Numbered from the stretch's first letter, positions 42,356-51,140 are shown. The stretch is 64,000 nucleotides of DNA from Marinirhabdus sp050859505 (GCF_050859505.1 NZ_CP193934.1:1674001-1738000), one strand, 5' to 3'. Numbers and translations: made by a program. Notes: generated by a model from the sequence alone, not told the origin.

Positions 42356-42952
42356 TTAAAGGTCTTCCAGAAGCAGCAAATATAAGTTTTTTGTGCTACT
42401 TCCATAACTCATGAAGTCCTTTTCTTTCTTGCTTTCAAAGTCTTGAATGGTTGTGATATTGCTAGGGATTTTACCCTTACACTGGTTTTTAATAATGCGT
42501 AGCCCCTCACTAATAGTGTCAACTAATTGACTTGTAGTGGCGAAGATGATGATGTTGTCTGGTAGTTCGTGGAGCTTTTTCTCTTTCATTTGGTTTGAAG
42601 AGAGTAGAATAGAGCCATTATTTCCTACCAAGCTTTCACAAGTTGAGAGAAAAAAAGTAGCTTTTTCTTTTTTACTGAACGTTAAGTTAAAACCGTCAAA
42701 CCTTGAAATAAGCTGCTCATTGATACAAAATACGTCTGTTTCATACCAGTCATTTTCCAAAAGAATATTGTCAAAAGCTTCTAAAATTTCTTCTATATTT
42801 TCGCAATAGAGAAATTTTCCACCGTTCTTGTTAAAATTATACGTGAACTTTTCGTCTATAGGAAGTTTTTCTTCTGGGTAATACTTGCCTCTTGCTTCTT
42901 TTTCTGAAGCTTTATTTTTGTTAGGATTTAAAAGTCTTTTAAATAGACTCAT
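42356..42952 (-). CDS. LUD-domain protein (LutC/YkgG-like)
   Basis: 198 residues. An LUD-domain fold with FFLSTCESLVGNNGSILLSS (the LUD core, with its ESLVGNNGS/TGS-like loop), ELPDNIIIFATTSQLVDTIS and a Gly-Ser-Ser C-terminal stretch (YGSSTKNLYLLLLEDL). Other LUD proteins take part in lactate oxidation with iron-sulfur partners, but no Lut A/B genes are here. It sits between cdsA (3-bp gap) and ftsH, so the usual lactate role is doubtful. Confidence 0.8.
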   Translation of the reverse strand: MSLFKRLLNPNKNKASEKEARGKYYPEEKLPIDEKFTYNFNKNGGKFLYCENIEEILEAFDNILLENDWYETDVFCINEQLISRFDGFNLTFSKKEKATFFLSTCESLVGNNGSILLSSNQMKEKKLHELPDNIIIFATTSQLVDTISEGLRIIKNQCKGKIPSNITTIQDFESKKEKDFMSYGSSTKNLYLLLLEDL

Positions 42953-43055
42953 ATGATGCTAATATTGAGGAGTGTAAGTGTCTTATTCTGTAAAGATAAA
43001 AAATCTTAGTAAAAGTTTAAGTTCAACAAACTAAAAGTTTATTGAATTACAACGT

Positions 43056-45059
43056 CTATTGCTCGTCTACTATTGTGTTTGTTCCAGTTGCTTCGGAAGG
43101 CGGAATAATAGGTGGCGTAGTTTCGGTTAACTTTACTTCTTCCGGTTTATGGAAGGGACGTCTTCCAAAAATACGCTCTAAACTTTCCTTAAAGATAACT
43201 TCTTTTTCTAACAATTCTTCAGCAAGCAAAGTGAGTTTATCTTTGTTTTCTTCCAGCAATTTAATGGCACGTTGGTACTGTTCTTCAATAATATTTGAGA
43301 TTTCCTTATCAATAGCTTCCGCAGTTTTTTCGCTATAGGGTTTGCTGAAGTTATATTCAGACTGTCCTGAAGAATCATAATATGTTAAGTTTCCAATCTT
43401 TTCATTCAAACCATAAATTGTAACCATAGCGCGGGCTTGTTTGGTTACTTTCTCAAGATCGCTCAAGGCTCCGGTAGATATTTTATCGAAAATAACCCGT
43501 TCTGCTGCACGACCCCCCATAGTGGCGCACATTTCATCTAGCATTTGCTCGGGACGAACAATCAAGCGCTCTTCCGGCAAATACCAGGCAGCGCCTAGTG
43601 ATTGACCACGAGGTACAATGGTTACTTTAACTAGTGGCGCCGCGTGTTCCAGCATCCAGCTAACGGTAGCGTGTCCCGCTTCGTGAAAGGCAATTGCTTT
43701 TTTCTCGTCTGGTGTAATAATTTTATTTTTCTTTTCAAGACCACCTACTATTCTGTCTACAGCATCTAGGAAATCTTGTTTAGTCACGGCTTTCTTTTCT
43801 TTACGGGCAGCGATAAGAGCAGCTTCGTTACATACGTTTGCAATATCGGCTCCAGAGAATCCTGGGGTTTGTTTTGCTAAGAAATCGGTATCAAGAGAAT
43901 CGTCTTGTACAATGGGACGAAGGTGAACTTCAAAAATTTCTTTACGCTCCCGTACGTCTGGAAGGTCTACGTAGATCTGACGGTCAAAACGACCCGCACG
44001 CATTAAAGCTTTGTCCAAAACATCGGCACGGTTGGTAGCAGCTACCACAATTACGTTGGTATTGGTGCCAAAACCGTCCATTTCGGTCAATAACTGGTTT
44101 AATGTATTTTCACGCTCGTCGTTAGAGCCCGAAAAATTATTTTTTCCTCTTGCACGACCAATGGCATCAATTTCATCAATAAATATAATGGAAGGTGATT
44201 TTTCTTTTGCTTGCTTAAACAAGTCACGTACACGAGAGGCACCAACTCCCACAAACATCTCCACAAAATCTGATCCAGATAGAGAGAAAAATGGCACTTG
44301 GGCTTCTCCAGCAACGGCTCTTGCCAGTAAAGTTTTACCTGTTCCCGGAGGCCCCACTAATAGAGCTCCTTTCGGAATTTTACCACCTAGTGCGGTATAC
44401 TTGTCAGGATTTTTAAGAAAATCTACAATTTCTTGAACTTCCTCTTTCGCTCCTTCCAAACCAGCAACGTCTTTAAAAGATGTTTTTACATCAATTTTTT
44501 CGTCAAAAAGTTTGGCCTTAGACTTTCCTATATTGAAAATCTGCCCGCCAGCTCCACCGCCAGCTCCTGAAGACATACGACGCATAATGAAAATCCAAAT
44601 ACCTATAATAACAGCAAAGAAAATGATAGACGGTAAAAATTCGGCCAATAAATTGGTTTCAGTATCCCAAACAACTTTTGTGTTTAAATCATTTTCGGCT
44701 TTAATGGTATTGATGCTGTTTTCAAAATTCTGAAGATCGCCAAATTCAAATTGGTAGGAAGCTTCGTTAGCTCCTGCAGGCAATAAAGAATTGTCGTTTT
44801 TCTTGGAGTGAATTTCTTTTTGCTTTGCCTCTTGAGTTAAGTAGATTTTGGCTACTTTTTTGTTTACAATCTCCACTTTCTCTATATCACCATCACGAAG
44901 GAAGGCCTGAAAGTCGGACTGAGTAGTTTTATTAGGCTGTGTAAGTCCGCCACCAAAAAATTGGCTAAACAGGATTACAACAATAAATATAGCAGCGTAT
45001 ATCCATAAGTAGTTAAACTTAGGTTTACGCGCTTCAGGTTTCTTATTTTCTTTAGCCAT
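43056..45059 (-). CDS. ftsH: ATP-dependent zinc metalloprotease FtsH
   Basis: 667 residues. Two N-terminal transmembrane helices (LWIYAAIFIVVILFSQFF and IIFFAVIIGIWIFIM) enclose a periplasmic segment; AAA domain with Walker A (GPPGTGKTLLARAVAGEA), Walker B (IIFIDEIDAIGRARG) and SRH (NRADVLDKALMRAGRFDRQI); protease site HEAGHATVSW plus the downstream Asp. It degrades membrane and short-lived cytoplasmic proteins. In an operon with rsfS (15-bp gap) ahead and LUD, cdsA, psd behind, linking membrane quality control with phospholipid synthesis. Confidence 0.98.
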   Translation of the reverse strand: MAKENKKPEARKPKFNYLWIYAAIFIVVILFSQFFGGGLTQPNKTTQSDFQAFLRDGDIEKVEIVNKKVAKIYLTQEAKQKEIHSKKNDNSLLPAGANEASYQFEFGDLQNFENSINTIKAENDLNTKVVWDTETNLLAEFLPSIIFFAVIIGIWIFIMRRMSSGAGGGAGGQIFNIGKSKAKLFDEKIDVKTSFKDVAGLEGAKEEVQEIVDFLKNPDKYTALGGKIPKGALLVGPPGTGKTLLARAVAGEAQVPFFSLSGSDFVEMFVGVGASRVRDLFKQAKEKSPSIIFIDEIDAIGRARGKNNFSGSNDERENTLNQLLTEMDGFGTNTNVIVVAATNRADVLDKALMRAGRFDRQIYVDLPDVRERKEIFEVHLRPIVQDDSLDTDFLAKQTPGFSGADIANVCNEAALIAARKEKKAVTKQDFLDAVDRIVGGLEKKNKIITPDEKKAIAFHEAGHATVSWMLEHAAPLVKVTIVPRGQSLGAAWYLPEERLIVRPEQMLDEMCATMGGRAAERVIFDKISTGALSDLEKVTKQARAMVTIYGLNEKIGNLTYYDSSGQSEYNFSKPYSEKTAEAIDKEISNIIEEQYQRAIKLLEENKDKLTLLAEELLEKEVIFKESLERIFGRRPFHKPEEVKLTETTPPIIPPSEATGTNTIVDEQ

Positions 45060-45074
45060 GCGGCGTGTTTATTT

Positions 45075-45446
45075 TTAGTAAGTGGTTTCTATTTTAACAA
45101 TTTTGGCATCTCCCCAAAGGCCTTCAATATCGTACAATTCGCGAATGTGTTTTTGGAAGACGTGCACCACAATGTGAACATAATCCATTAAAATCCATTC
45201 AGAATTTTCGGCGCCTTCAATGTGCCAAGCTTTTTCTTTTAAGCTTTTGCTAACTGTTTTTTGTATGGAATTAGCGATGGCATTTACCTGTGTGTTAGAG
45301 GTTCCATCGCAAATGATGAAGTAATCGCAAACGGTATTTTCCAACTCTCTAAGGTCCAATATTTCTATATTCTGACCTTTCACTTCCTCAATACCTTTAA
45401 TGATATGGGCTATCAATATGTCTTTGTCGCTTTCTTTTTTTGACAT
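45075..45446 (-). CDS. rsfS: Ribosomal silencing factor
   Basis: 123 residues. GQNIEILDLRELENTVCDYF, VICDGTSNTQVNAIANSIQ and WILMDYVHIVVHVFQKHIRE match RsfS, which binds L14 on the 50S subunit and prevents joining. First gene of the ftsH operon, with a perfect -7 box 17 bp upstream. Divergent from birA. Confidence 0.96.
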   Translation of the reverse strand: MSKKESDKDILIAHIIKGIEEVKGQNIEILDLRELENTVCDYFIICDGTSNTQVNAIANSIQKTVSKSLKEKAWHIEGAENSEWILMDYVHIVVHVFQKHIRELYDIEGLWGDAKIVKIETTY

Positions 45447-45463
45447 TCAGAATTTAATTTGTG

Positions 45464-45471
45464 CAAAGTTA
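45464..45471 (-). promoter_or_regulatory. -7 promoter box of the rsfS-ftsH operon
   Basis: TAACTTTG on the minus strand, a perfect TAnnTTTG, 17 bp before the rsfS ATG. No good -33 element. It probably drives rsfS-ftsH-LUD-cdsA-psd-ACBP. Confidence 0.6.
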
Positions 45472-45529
45472 TCACTTTTTTGTTTCTTTAACGTCGTTCC
45501 AACGCGCAAGTAACTTTAAATTATTTCAA

Positions 45530-46261
45530 TTGAATATAATCAAACTTAATGCCATTGACTCCACAAATTCCTACCTAAAGCAAATGGTAGCCAATACTCA
45601 GGTTGAGGATGAGCTCGTGGTTACTGCAACCCATCAAGAAAAGGGTAGGGGGCAACATGGTGCAGTATGGCAAAGCCAAGTGGGTAAGAGTCTTGCTTGT
45701 AGCTTGTTTAAAAGGTTTGAAAAACTCTTCGTTAGCGAGCAGTTTTTATTAAATATGGTAGTTTCTTTAGGTGTTTTAGACGCCCTGCAGCAGCTTGATA
45801 TTCCTAAAGTAACTATAAAGTGGCCTAACGACATTATGTCACACGGGCAAAAGTTGGCAGGTATTTTAATTGAAAACCAAATAAAAGGGAACTATATAGA
45901 TTCAAGTATCTTAGGAATTGGTCTCAATGTAAATGAAACTTCTTTTGCTGAATTACCACAGGCTACTTCTCTTAGATTAGCAACAGGAAATAATTTCAGT
46001 GTGGAAGAAGTACTTCAAAGAGTAGCCAAAAGCGTTTTTGAAAAACTAACGACGATACAGGTTTCAGATTTTGATGCTGTGAGGGAAAAGTATCATTCGC
46101 ATTTATTCCGAAAGGATGAAATCTCCGTTTTTGAAATCCCACAAAATAAGCGTAAAAACGGAATTATAAAAGGCGTGTCCCGGCAAGGAAAATTACTTGT
46201 TGCGCATGAAGACGATATACTTACCGAATATGGTTTAAAAGAAATAAAGTTATTATTCTGA
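45530..46261 (+). CDS. birA: Biotin--[acetyl-CoA-carboxylase] ligase
   Basis: About 243 residues from a TTG at 45530; the frame is open back to a GTG at 45461, but the family starts near INAIDSTNSYLK. Biotin-protein ligase domain: VTATHQEKGRGQHGAVWQS (the GRGRxG biotinoyl-AMP site), VTIKWPNDIMSHGQKLAGIL, ILGIGLNVNE; a small SH3-like C-terminal domain follows. No N-terminal DNA-binding domain, so it is not a repressor. It biotinylates the carboxylase biotin-carrier subunit. It ends 4 bp before the convergent SRPBCC gene. Confidence 0.93.
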   Translation: MNIIKLNAIDSTNSYLKQMVANTQVEDELVVTATHQEKGRGQHGAVWQSQVGKSLACSLFKRFEKLFVSEQFLLNMVVSLGVLDALQQLDIPKVTIKWPNDIMSHGQKLAGILIENQIKGNYIDSSILGIGLNVNETSFAELPQATSLRLATGNNFSVEEVLQRVAKSVFEKLTTIQVSDFDAVREKYHSHLFRKDEISVFEIPQNKRKNGIIKGVSRQGKLLVAHEDDILTEYGLKEIKLLF

Positions 46262-46265
46262 AGGT

Positions 46266-46658
46266 TTAAATCGTTTCCAGATTGCTTGCTAATGTTTCCA
46301 GAAATTTTGTGATAGGGCCCTTTATCATCATTTTCATCATAGGGTTAAAATCTCCTTCAAATAAAAGCACTGCGGTCGATGTGCTTTCAGAAACTTCAGA
46401 AATATTTCCTGTAAGTGTAAAAGGTAGTTTGTCGCTCATAGCACCCAGCACAACCTGGTTTGGCGAATTTACTTCTTTAACTTCCAGCGCAATCTCTGGC
46501 ATACCTTTTAAAGCAAAGACAAACGCTTTTTCATTAATCACCTCAAATTTGCTTATATTTTCTGGCATTAGGTGTTCAAAATTTTTCACATCGCTTAAAT
46601 ACAAGCATAAGGTATTTGCAGATTTCTGAACGGTCACTTTTTTGCTTTCAATTTTCAT
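46266..46658 (-). CDS. SRPBCC-fold protein next to pyrE
   Basis: 130 residues with a START/SRPBCC helix-grip pattern: the long N-terminal strand after KIESKKVTV, then LYLSDVKNFEHLMPENISKF, ALKGMPEIALEVKEVN and the long C-terminal helix MMIKGPITKFLETLASNLET. It is 18 bp downstream of pyrE, a common arrangement in Flavobacteria. Ligand unknown. Confidence 0.8.
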   Translation of the reverse strand: MKIESKKVTVQKSANTLCLYLSDVKNFEHLMPENISKFEVINEKAFVFALKGMPEIALEVKEVNSPNQVVLGAMSDKLPFTLTGNISEVSESTSTAVLLFEGDFNPMMKMMIKGPITKFLETLASNLETI

Positions 46659-46676
46659 AGGATATTTTAAAATGTA

Positions 46677-47330
46677 TTATAATTTAACGGCTGGATTCCA
46701 GTTGGCTGGATCTTTTCTCCATTGATAAAGTACGGTAGCCTCATCTGCATTTATATAATGTGATCTTTCGGCCTGCACTAATAAGCTTTCATAATTACTC
46801 AAGGTGTGTAGTGTAATCTCTTCTTTTTTGAAATTTTCCGAAGCTACATCAAAACCATATGTAAAAATAGCTAGCATTCCTTTTACTGTAACACCAGCTT
46901 CTTTAAGTGCCTCTACAGCGAGTAGACTACTTTTTCCTGTACTTATAAGGTCTTCTACCACGACAACATTTGCTCCTTTTTCTACAAAACCTTCAATTTT
47001 GTTTTGGCGACCGTGTTTTTTGGCTTCTGGACGTACGTAACAAAAAGGTACATTTAGAAAGTCTGCTACTAACATTCCAATGCCAATTGCACCAGTGGCA
47101 ACACCTGCAATAGCATCTGGTTTACCGTACAGTTCTTCAATTTGTCTTGCAATTTGCTCACGCAAATAGGTCCTAATCATTGGATATGAGAGTGTAATGC
47201 GGTTATCGCAGTAAATTGGAGATTGCCAACCAGACGCCCAAGTAAAAGGGTTTTGTGGTTGTAATTTTATTGCATTAATTTGCAACAATAATTCAGCTGT
47301 TTTGTGAGCTGTTTCTTTATGTAAAATCAT
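46677..47330 (-). CDS. pyrE: Orotate phosphoribosyltransferase
   Basis: 217 residues from the ATG at 47330 (the frame extends further, into the divergent gene, and is not used). NPFTWASGWQSPIYCDNR (orotate site), GVATGAIGIGMLVADFL and the PRPP motif VVVVEDLISTGKSSLLAVEA fit OPRTase, which makes OMP in pyrimidine synthesis. Its start is 7 bp from the divergent NUDIX gene. Confidence 0.96.
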   Translation of the reverse strand: MILHKETAHKTAELLLQINAIKLQPQNPFTWASGWQSPIYCDNRITLSYPMIRTYLREQIARQIEELYGKPDAIAGVATGAIGIGMLVADFLNVPFCYVRPEAKKHGRQNKIEGFVEKGANVVVVEDLISTGKSSLLAVEALKEAGVTVKGMLAIFTYGFDVASENFKKEEITLHTLSNYESLLVQAERSHYINADEATVLYQWRKDPANWNPAVKL

Positions 47331-47337
47331 ATTGCAA

Positions 47338-47961
47338 ATGTATAAAGTTTTTGTAAAAGACATTCCAATAATTCTTTCTACTGAAAAAAATATTGGCAAC
47401 AACTACAAGTCTATTCCTATTAAGTTGGCCAAGTTGAAGAAAATCATTAAAAAAATTAACGAAGGTGAGTTGTTGTATGTAAACTTGTATCACAAAAATC
47501 CAGAGAAACTAGAGCGCTTTTTGTATAAAAAGCTAAAGGTAGTTGAAGCTGGCGGCGGCATGGTTTTCAATCCCAGGAATGAAATTTTATTTATTCGCAG
47601 AAATTCAAAATGGGATCTTCCCAAGGGCAAAGTGGAGAAAGGGGAGACGTATGAAGAAGCTGCTGTACGGGAGACCATGGAGGAAACGGGTGTTAAAGAT
47701 TTACAGGTGAAACGCTTTATTACAAAAACTTTTCATGTGTTTAAGCGCAACGATAAATTCAGGTTAAAAGTGACCTATTGGTATGAAATGTATACAGATT
47801 ATGACGGCGAACTTATTCCTGAAGCGAACGAGGGTATTAAAAAAGTAAAATGGAAGAATTTTGAAAAAGCTCAAAAAGCATTACGAGATTCTTATGAAAA
47901 TATAAAGCTACTTTTCCCGAAGGAATATTTAACCACCCACCCTAACGATAGGATAGCGTAA
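47338..47961 (+). CDS. NUDIX hydrolase
   Basis: 207 residues from the ATG at 47338. The Nudix box is GKVEKGETYEEAAVRETMEE plus TGV (GX5EX7REUXEEXGU complete), at residues ~100-122. The N-terminal 75 residues (an SH3- or ubiquitin-like region with many Lys/Ile) precede KVVEAGGGMVFNPRNEIL. Members of this long form hydrolyse ADP-ribose or nucleotide-type pyrophosphates; substrate unknown. The last 33 bp overlap the convergent M14 peptidase gene. Confidence 0.93.
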   Translation: MYKVFVKDIPIILSTEKNIGNNYKSIPIKLAKLKKIIKKINEGELLYVNLYHKNPEKLERFLYKKLKVVEAGGGMVFNPRNEILFIRRNSKWDLPKGKVEKGETYEEAAVRETMEETGVKDLQVKRFITKTFHVFKRNDKFRLKVTYWYEMYTDYDGELIPEANEGIKKVKWKNFEKAQKALRDSYENIKLLFPKEYLTTHPNDRIA

Positions 47962-49704
47962 ATGTGCTGTTTCGTAATTTGGCGATTTTTTGTGAATCCA
48001 ATCTAACTGTGCGTACCAATTGTTTGCAAAAGCAAGGTCTTCGTCTTTTTTTGCCTCAAATTCTTTTTTAATTTCAGGATTCTTGTTTAAGAATTCCAGC
48101 GCTTTATCTTCCCAAACGTACGGTGAAAAACCTTCCTTTTGCTGAAGGATAGTGTCGAAAAAATTCCAATTAAAAAATGAATCCTGTGCTGCGGGCTCTA
48201 ATGTTTCTAATACATAACGAACGCCTTCCTGGTCTGTTTTAAAAATATAATCTCCTTTCTTAATAGCAACATTTTCTGTGGTTACTTCAACTTGGGTGTT
48301 GTAATGTGGGTAATGACCCTCATAGGGGTTTTGGTACGTTTTGTAATCTTTTATATGATACACTTCAGCTGCAATTGTAGTGTCTTTTTCGGCCTGTGTA
48401 TATTCAATTTTATTTTGTTTCAGCAAATCAATCACAGACCAATATCCCTGTGGAATAATGTATTTTTCGGGAATGGTAATACGTTCCGAAAATTTAAAAT
48501 TATTGTAGTATGTGACTTTTCTTGTAAAAGGTTTTTCGCGGTCAAATTTTAACCGTTCTTGTCCTGTTACTTCGCTGGGAATATGAGTGGCTTCGTATCC
48601 TTTGAATTCTAAAGTTGTCGTTTTGCTACTATCCACTTGCCATTGAATAGGGTAGCTATTCCCGGGCTTATAAAGCTCCTGATCTATCTTTTTTAAATTT
48701 TTAACGAGTTCAAAATCTTCATCGGCAATTTTTATAAATTGTTTCATCAATTCGTACGTGCCTTCAACTCTTTGTTTGTAGGGTTTCAGCATATGTGTTT
48801 CTACCATCATCCCTACAGTTCCATAGAGTGTGGTATAGCCTGTGGAATATCTTGGTGAGTCCATAAATTGAGTAAAACCAGCTTCTGGAGATTTGTTAAA
48901 TACATTCACATAAGGGGTGATGTCCCATTTGTTTTTTTGGAGGCTGTCCTCTAGTTTGGGCATAAATGATGTGTTTACATAATCACCCAGTTTGCCCCCT
49001 AATTTATTATGTTGTGTGAACAAATGGGTAAGCGTATATTGGTAGTCTGCGCCATTACTTACGTGGTTGTCTATAAAATACGCTGGTTTTACAATCCTAA
49101 AAATATTAGCGAATGCGTTCGCATTTTTCGTATCTGCTTTTATAAAATCTCTATTGAGGTCATAATTGCGGGCATTTCCTCTGAAGCCGTATTCTTTGGG
49201 GCCGTCCTGATTGGTTCGTGAGTGAGAATTACGGTTTAACGCGCCGCCAATATTATAGATAGGTATCACGGCAATAATGGTGTTTTTTGGTGCCTCAATT
49301 TTTCCTTCTGCCAAATCGCGCAATAATAGCATACTGGCATCTATACCATCACTTTCGCCTGGGTGGATACCATTGTTAATTAGAATGATGCTTTTTTTAT
49401 CACTCTCAGAAAATTCAGATTCAAAGGAACGATTCGGGTTAAAAGTTACAAGATGCAAAGGTTCTCCACTATCTGTTTTTTGCATATCGTACATAGCGAT
49501 AGCTTGGTGTGTTTCGGATAGATTTTTATAAAATGTGATGACTTCTTGATACGTTCCTGTTTCTAGTCCTAATGTCGTTTCAAAACGAGTTTCAAAATCA
49601 AAATCTGTTTTTTTTGCCTGTTTTGAGCAACTATAAAAAAATAAAAGTGGTACACAGGCTAAGTAATAGTAGCTTTTTAACACTTTTTTGTTTGAAAAAT
49701 TCAT
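47929..49704 (-). CDS. M14-family zinc carboxypeptidase, lipoprotein
   Basis: 591 residues. Lipoprotein signal ends at the lipobox FYSC (residue ~26). The peptidase M14 fold is recognisable by the metal-binding HPGESDGIDASMLLL (H-x-x-E) and by NARNYDLNRDFIKADT with the following FIDNHVSNGADYQYTL (second His). A C-terminal extension of about 250 residues is mixed alpha/beta with unclear homology. Probably an outer-membrane or periplasmic peptidase for extracellular peptides. Tail overlaps the NUDIX gene by 33 bp. Confidence 0.9.
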   Translation of the reverse strand: MNFSNKKVLKSYYYLACVPLLFFYSCSKQAKKTDFDFETRFETTLGLETGTYQEVITFYKNLSETHQAIAMYDMQKTDSGEPLHLVTFNPNRSFESEFSESDKKSIILINNGIHPGESDGIDASMLLLRDLAEGKIEAPKNTIIAVIPIYNIGGALNRNSHSRTNQDGPKEYGFRGNARNYDLNRDFIKADTKNANAFANIFRIVKPAYFIDNHVSNGADYQYTLTHLFTQHNKLGGKLGDYVNTSFMPKLEDSLQKNKWDITPYVNVFNKSPEAGFTQFMDSPRYSTGYTTLYGTVGMMVETHMLKPYKQRVEGTYELMKQFIKIADEDFELVKNLKKIDQELYKPGNSYPIQWQVDSSKTTTLEFKGYEATHIPSEVTGQERLKFDREKPFTRKVTYYNNFKFSERITIPEKYIIPQGYWSVIDLLKQNKIEYTQAEKDTTIAAEVYHIKDYKTYQNPYEGHYPHYNTQVEVTTENVAIKKGDYIFKTDQEGVRYVLETLEPAAQDSFFNWNFFDTILQQKEGFSPYVWEDKALEFLNKNPEIKKEFEAKKDEDLAFANNWYAQLDWIHKKSPNYETAHLRYPIVRVGG

Positions 49705-49712
49705 ATTTAAGC

Positions 49713-49742
49713 TTTGTAAATTAAAATGGTTGCTTATATTTG
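49713..49742 (+). promoter_or_regulatory. Strong promoter of the T9SS cargo gene
   Basis: TTTG (49713-49716), 18-bp spacer, TATATTTG (49735-49742): both boxes match the Bacteroidetes consensus exactly. The ATG follows 33 bp later at 49776. Confidence 0.85.
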
Positions 49743-49775
49743 TTCTTCAATATTAAACTTTTAAAATATATTATT

Positions 49776-50738
49776 ATGAAAAAAATTACATTTTTAGCTG
49801 CGGCTCTAGTAGGTTTTGCTGGTTTCGCACAAAGTTTCGAAGCTGCTTCTGAAGTTTCTTCTACAATTACTCCTGTAAGTACTGAAGCAGTGCTTTGGGA
49901 CCAGCCTAGAGAAGATACTGGTGGTATCGTTTCTTGTATCAACAATGTGCCATCTGGAGTTTTCTCAGCAGATGATTTCGTTTTAACAGATTCTAATAGA
50001 ATTGATGTAGTTACAGTAGTAGGATTTAACAACAATGCAAACCTTGCAGTAGATCTTACAGGTTTTAGCTTATATATCTATGCTGATGCATTTGGTTTAC
50101 CATCAGGTGATCCTAGTAATGCTGGAGACGGTGTATTTGAAGCTATTGAATTAGATCCTTTAGACCCTGCATTAACTTTTGACCCAACTCCTGGAGCAGT
50201 TTCTTTTTCAGTAGACATTACAATGGCTAACGGTGGTACAGAATTGGTTTTACCAGCTGGTACTTACTGGGTTGTTGCAGCACCAAGTATTGATATTCCA
50301 GATTTTGATGGTGATAACCGTTGGAATTGGAACCAAGCTACTGAGCCAGCTGGTGGAGAAGCTAGTGCTTTGTTGATTGATGTTGATGATAATTTTGCTG
50401 GTGGTTTTACTACTTGGACAGATTTCGCTACTTTAGGTATAGCTTGGGATGGTCTTCAGTTTACAGTTGAAGGTGAGCAACAAGATATCTTATCAGTAGG
50501 TGATAACCTTTCTAACTTAGTTTCTATTTTCCCTAACCCTGCATCTGATGTATTGAATGTAAAAGTTCCTACAGGAGTTTCAGTTCAGTCTGTAACTATG
50601 TATGACGTATTAGGAAAAGACACTGGTCTTAGACTATCTAACGGTACTATCAATACTTCTAACCTTGCAAGAGGTGTTTATATCTTAAACATCGCTACAG
50701 ATAGAGGTACTTTAACTGAGAAAATCGTTAAGCAATAA
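49776..50738 (+). CDS. Exported protein with type IX secretion (T9SS) sorting domain
   Basis: 320 residues from the ATG at 49776. Signal peptide MKKITFLAAALVGFAGFAQ. The C-terminal ~75 residues are a type A sorting domain: LVSIFPNPASDVLNVKVPTG, VTMYDVLGKDTGL, INTSNLARGVYILNI and the terminal EKIVKQ. The middle (~25-240) is acidic, with repeated D-x-D stretches and aromatic residues (DGDNRWNWNQATEPAGG), looking like a beta-sandwich with calcium sites. Codons are the preferred ones of the organism and the promoter is nearly perfect, so it is probably abundant. Cargo function unknown; T9SS machinery is not in this window. Confidence 0.93.
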   Translation: MKKITFLAAALVGFAGFAQSFEAASEVSSTITPVSTEAVLWDQPREDTGGIVSCINNVPSGVFSADDFVLTDSNRIDVVTVVGFNNNANLAVDLTGFSLYIYADAFGLPSGDPSNAGDGVFEAIELDPLDPALTFDPTPGAVSFSVDITMANGGTELVLPAGTYWVVAAPSIDIPDFDGDNRWNWNQATEPAGGEASALLIDVDDNFAGGFTTWTDFATLGIAWDGLQFTVEGEQQDILSVGDNLSNLVSIFPNPASDVLNVKVPTGVSVQSVTMYDVLGKDTGLRLSNGTINTSNLARGVYILNIATDRGTLTEKIVKQ

Positions 50739-50773
50739 GATATTATTTATTTTATATAAATAATTTATATAAG

Positions 50774-50803
50774 AAAGCTCCACATATGTGGAGCTTTTTT
50801 TAT
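50774..50803 (+). terminator. Intrinsic terminator of the T9SS cargo gene
   Basis: A perfect 24-bp palindrome, arms AAAGCTCCACAT and ATGTGGAGCTTT (50774-50797), followed by a T-run to 50801. Confidence 0.9.
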
Positions 50804-51140
50804 GCTTTGTTTTTGGAGACACGTATGCATTACCACCCTATTGTTTGTGTTACGCAATACCTGCATAGTTTGAAGTGGCTTTAGTATTCCTTCGTTAGGT
50901 GAACCCTTTTTTTTGACACTTCTTGGCCTTGTAATACTGCTGGAGAGAAACACTTTTAAATTAGTGTTTAACACGTGTTGTACTACGTGGAGCTGTGTTT
51001 GCTTTAATCTGTAAGGGAGTCTAAGGGAATTTACAAGGAGTTCTGTCAGGAACTCTTCCTAGTGTGTTAGCGGCTGCTATATAACAATCCTTGTTGCTTT
51101 TTGTTTCTTAAGCCATAATTCGTAAAACAGCATATGTACA
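50804..51140. other. Gene-free spacer with several hairpins, possible ncRNA
   Basis: About 340 bp between two terminators with no credible ORF (a 69-codon minus frame has unlike composition). Visible local structure: AAACACT/AGTGTTT around 50947-50969, GAGTTC/GAACTC around 51039-51056, and CACGTGTTGTACTACGTG near 50973-50990. These are more frequent than in other spacers here, so a structured RNA is possible, but no known family signature (tmRNA, SRP, RNase P, 6S) was recognised. Confidence 0.3.

Noticed and set aside
45461..45529. GTG start giving birA 23 extra N-terminal residues
   Set aside because: The extra residues do not fit the family and would overlap the promoter of the divergent rsfS operon.
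50765..50974. 69-codon minus-strand frame downstream of the T9SS gene
   Set aside because: It starts inside the terminator hairpin region, has a composition unlike genes here, no recognisable domain and no promoter box; treated as chance.
50804..51140. tmRNA, SRP RNA, RNase P RNA or 6S RNA in the spacer before rho
   Set aside because: None of the sequence signatures (for example a TpsiC arm with CCA end, or the conserved P4 helix bases) could be found.
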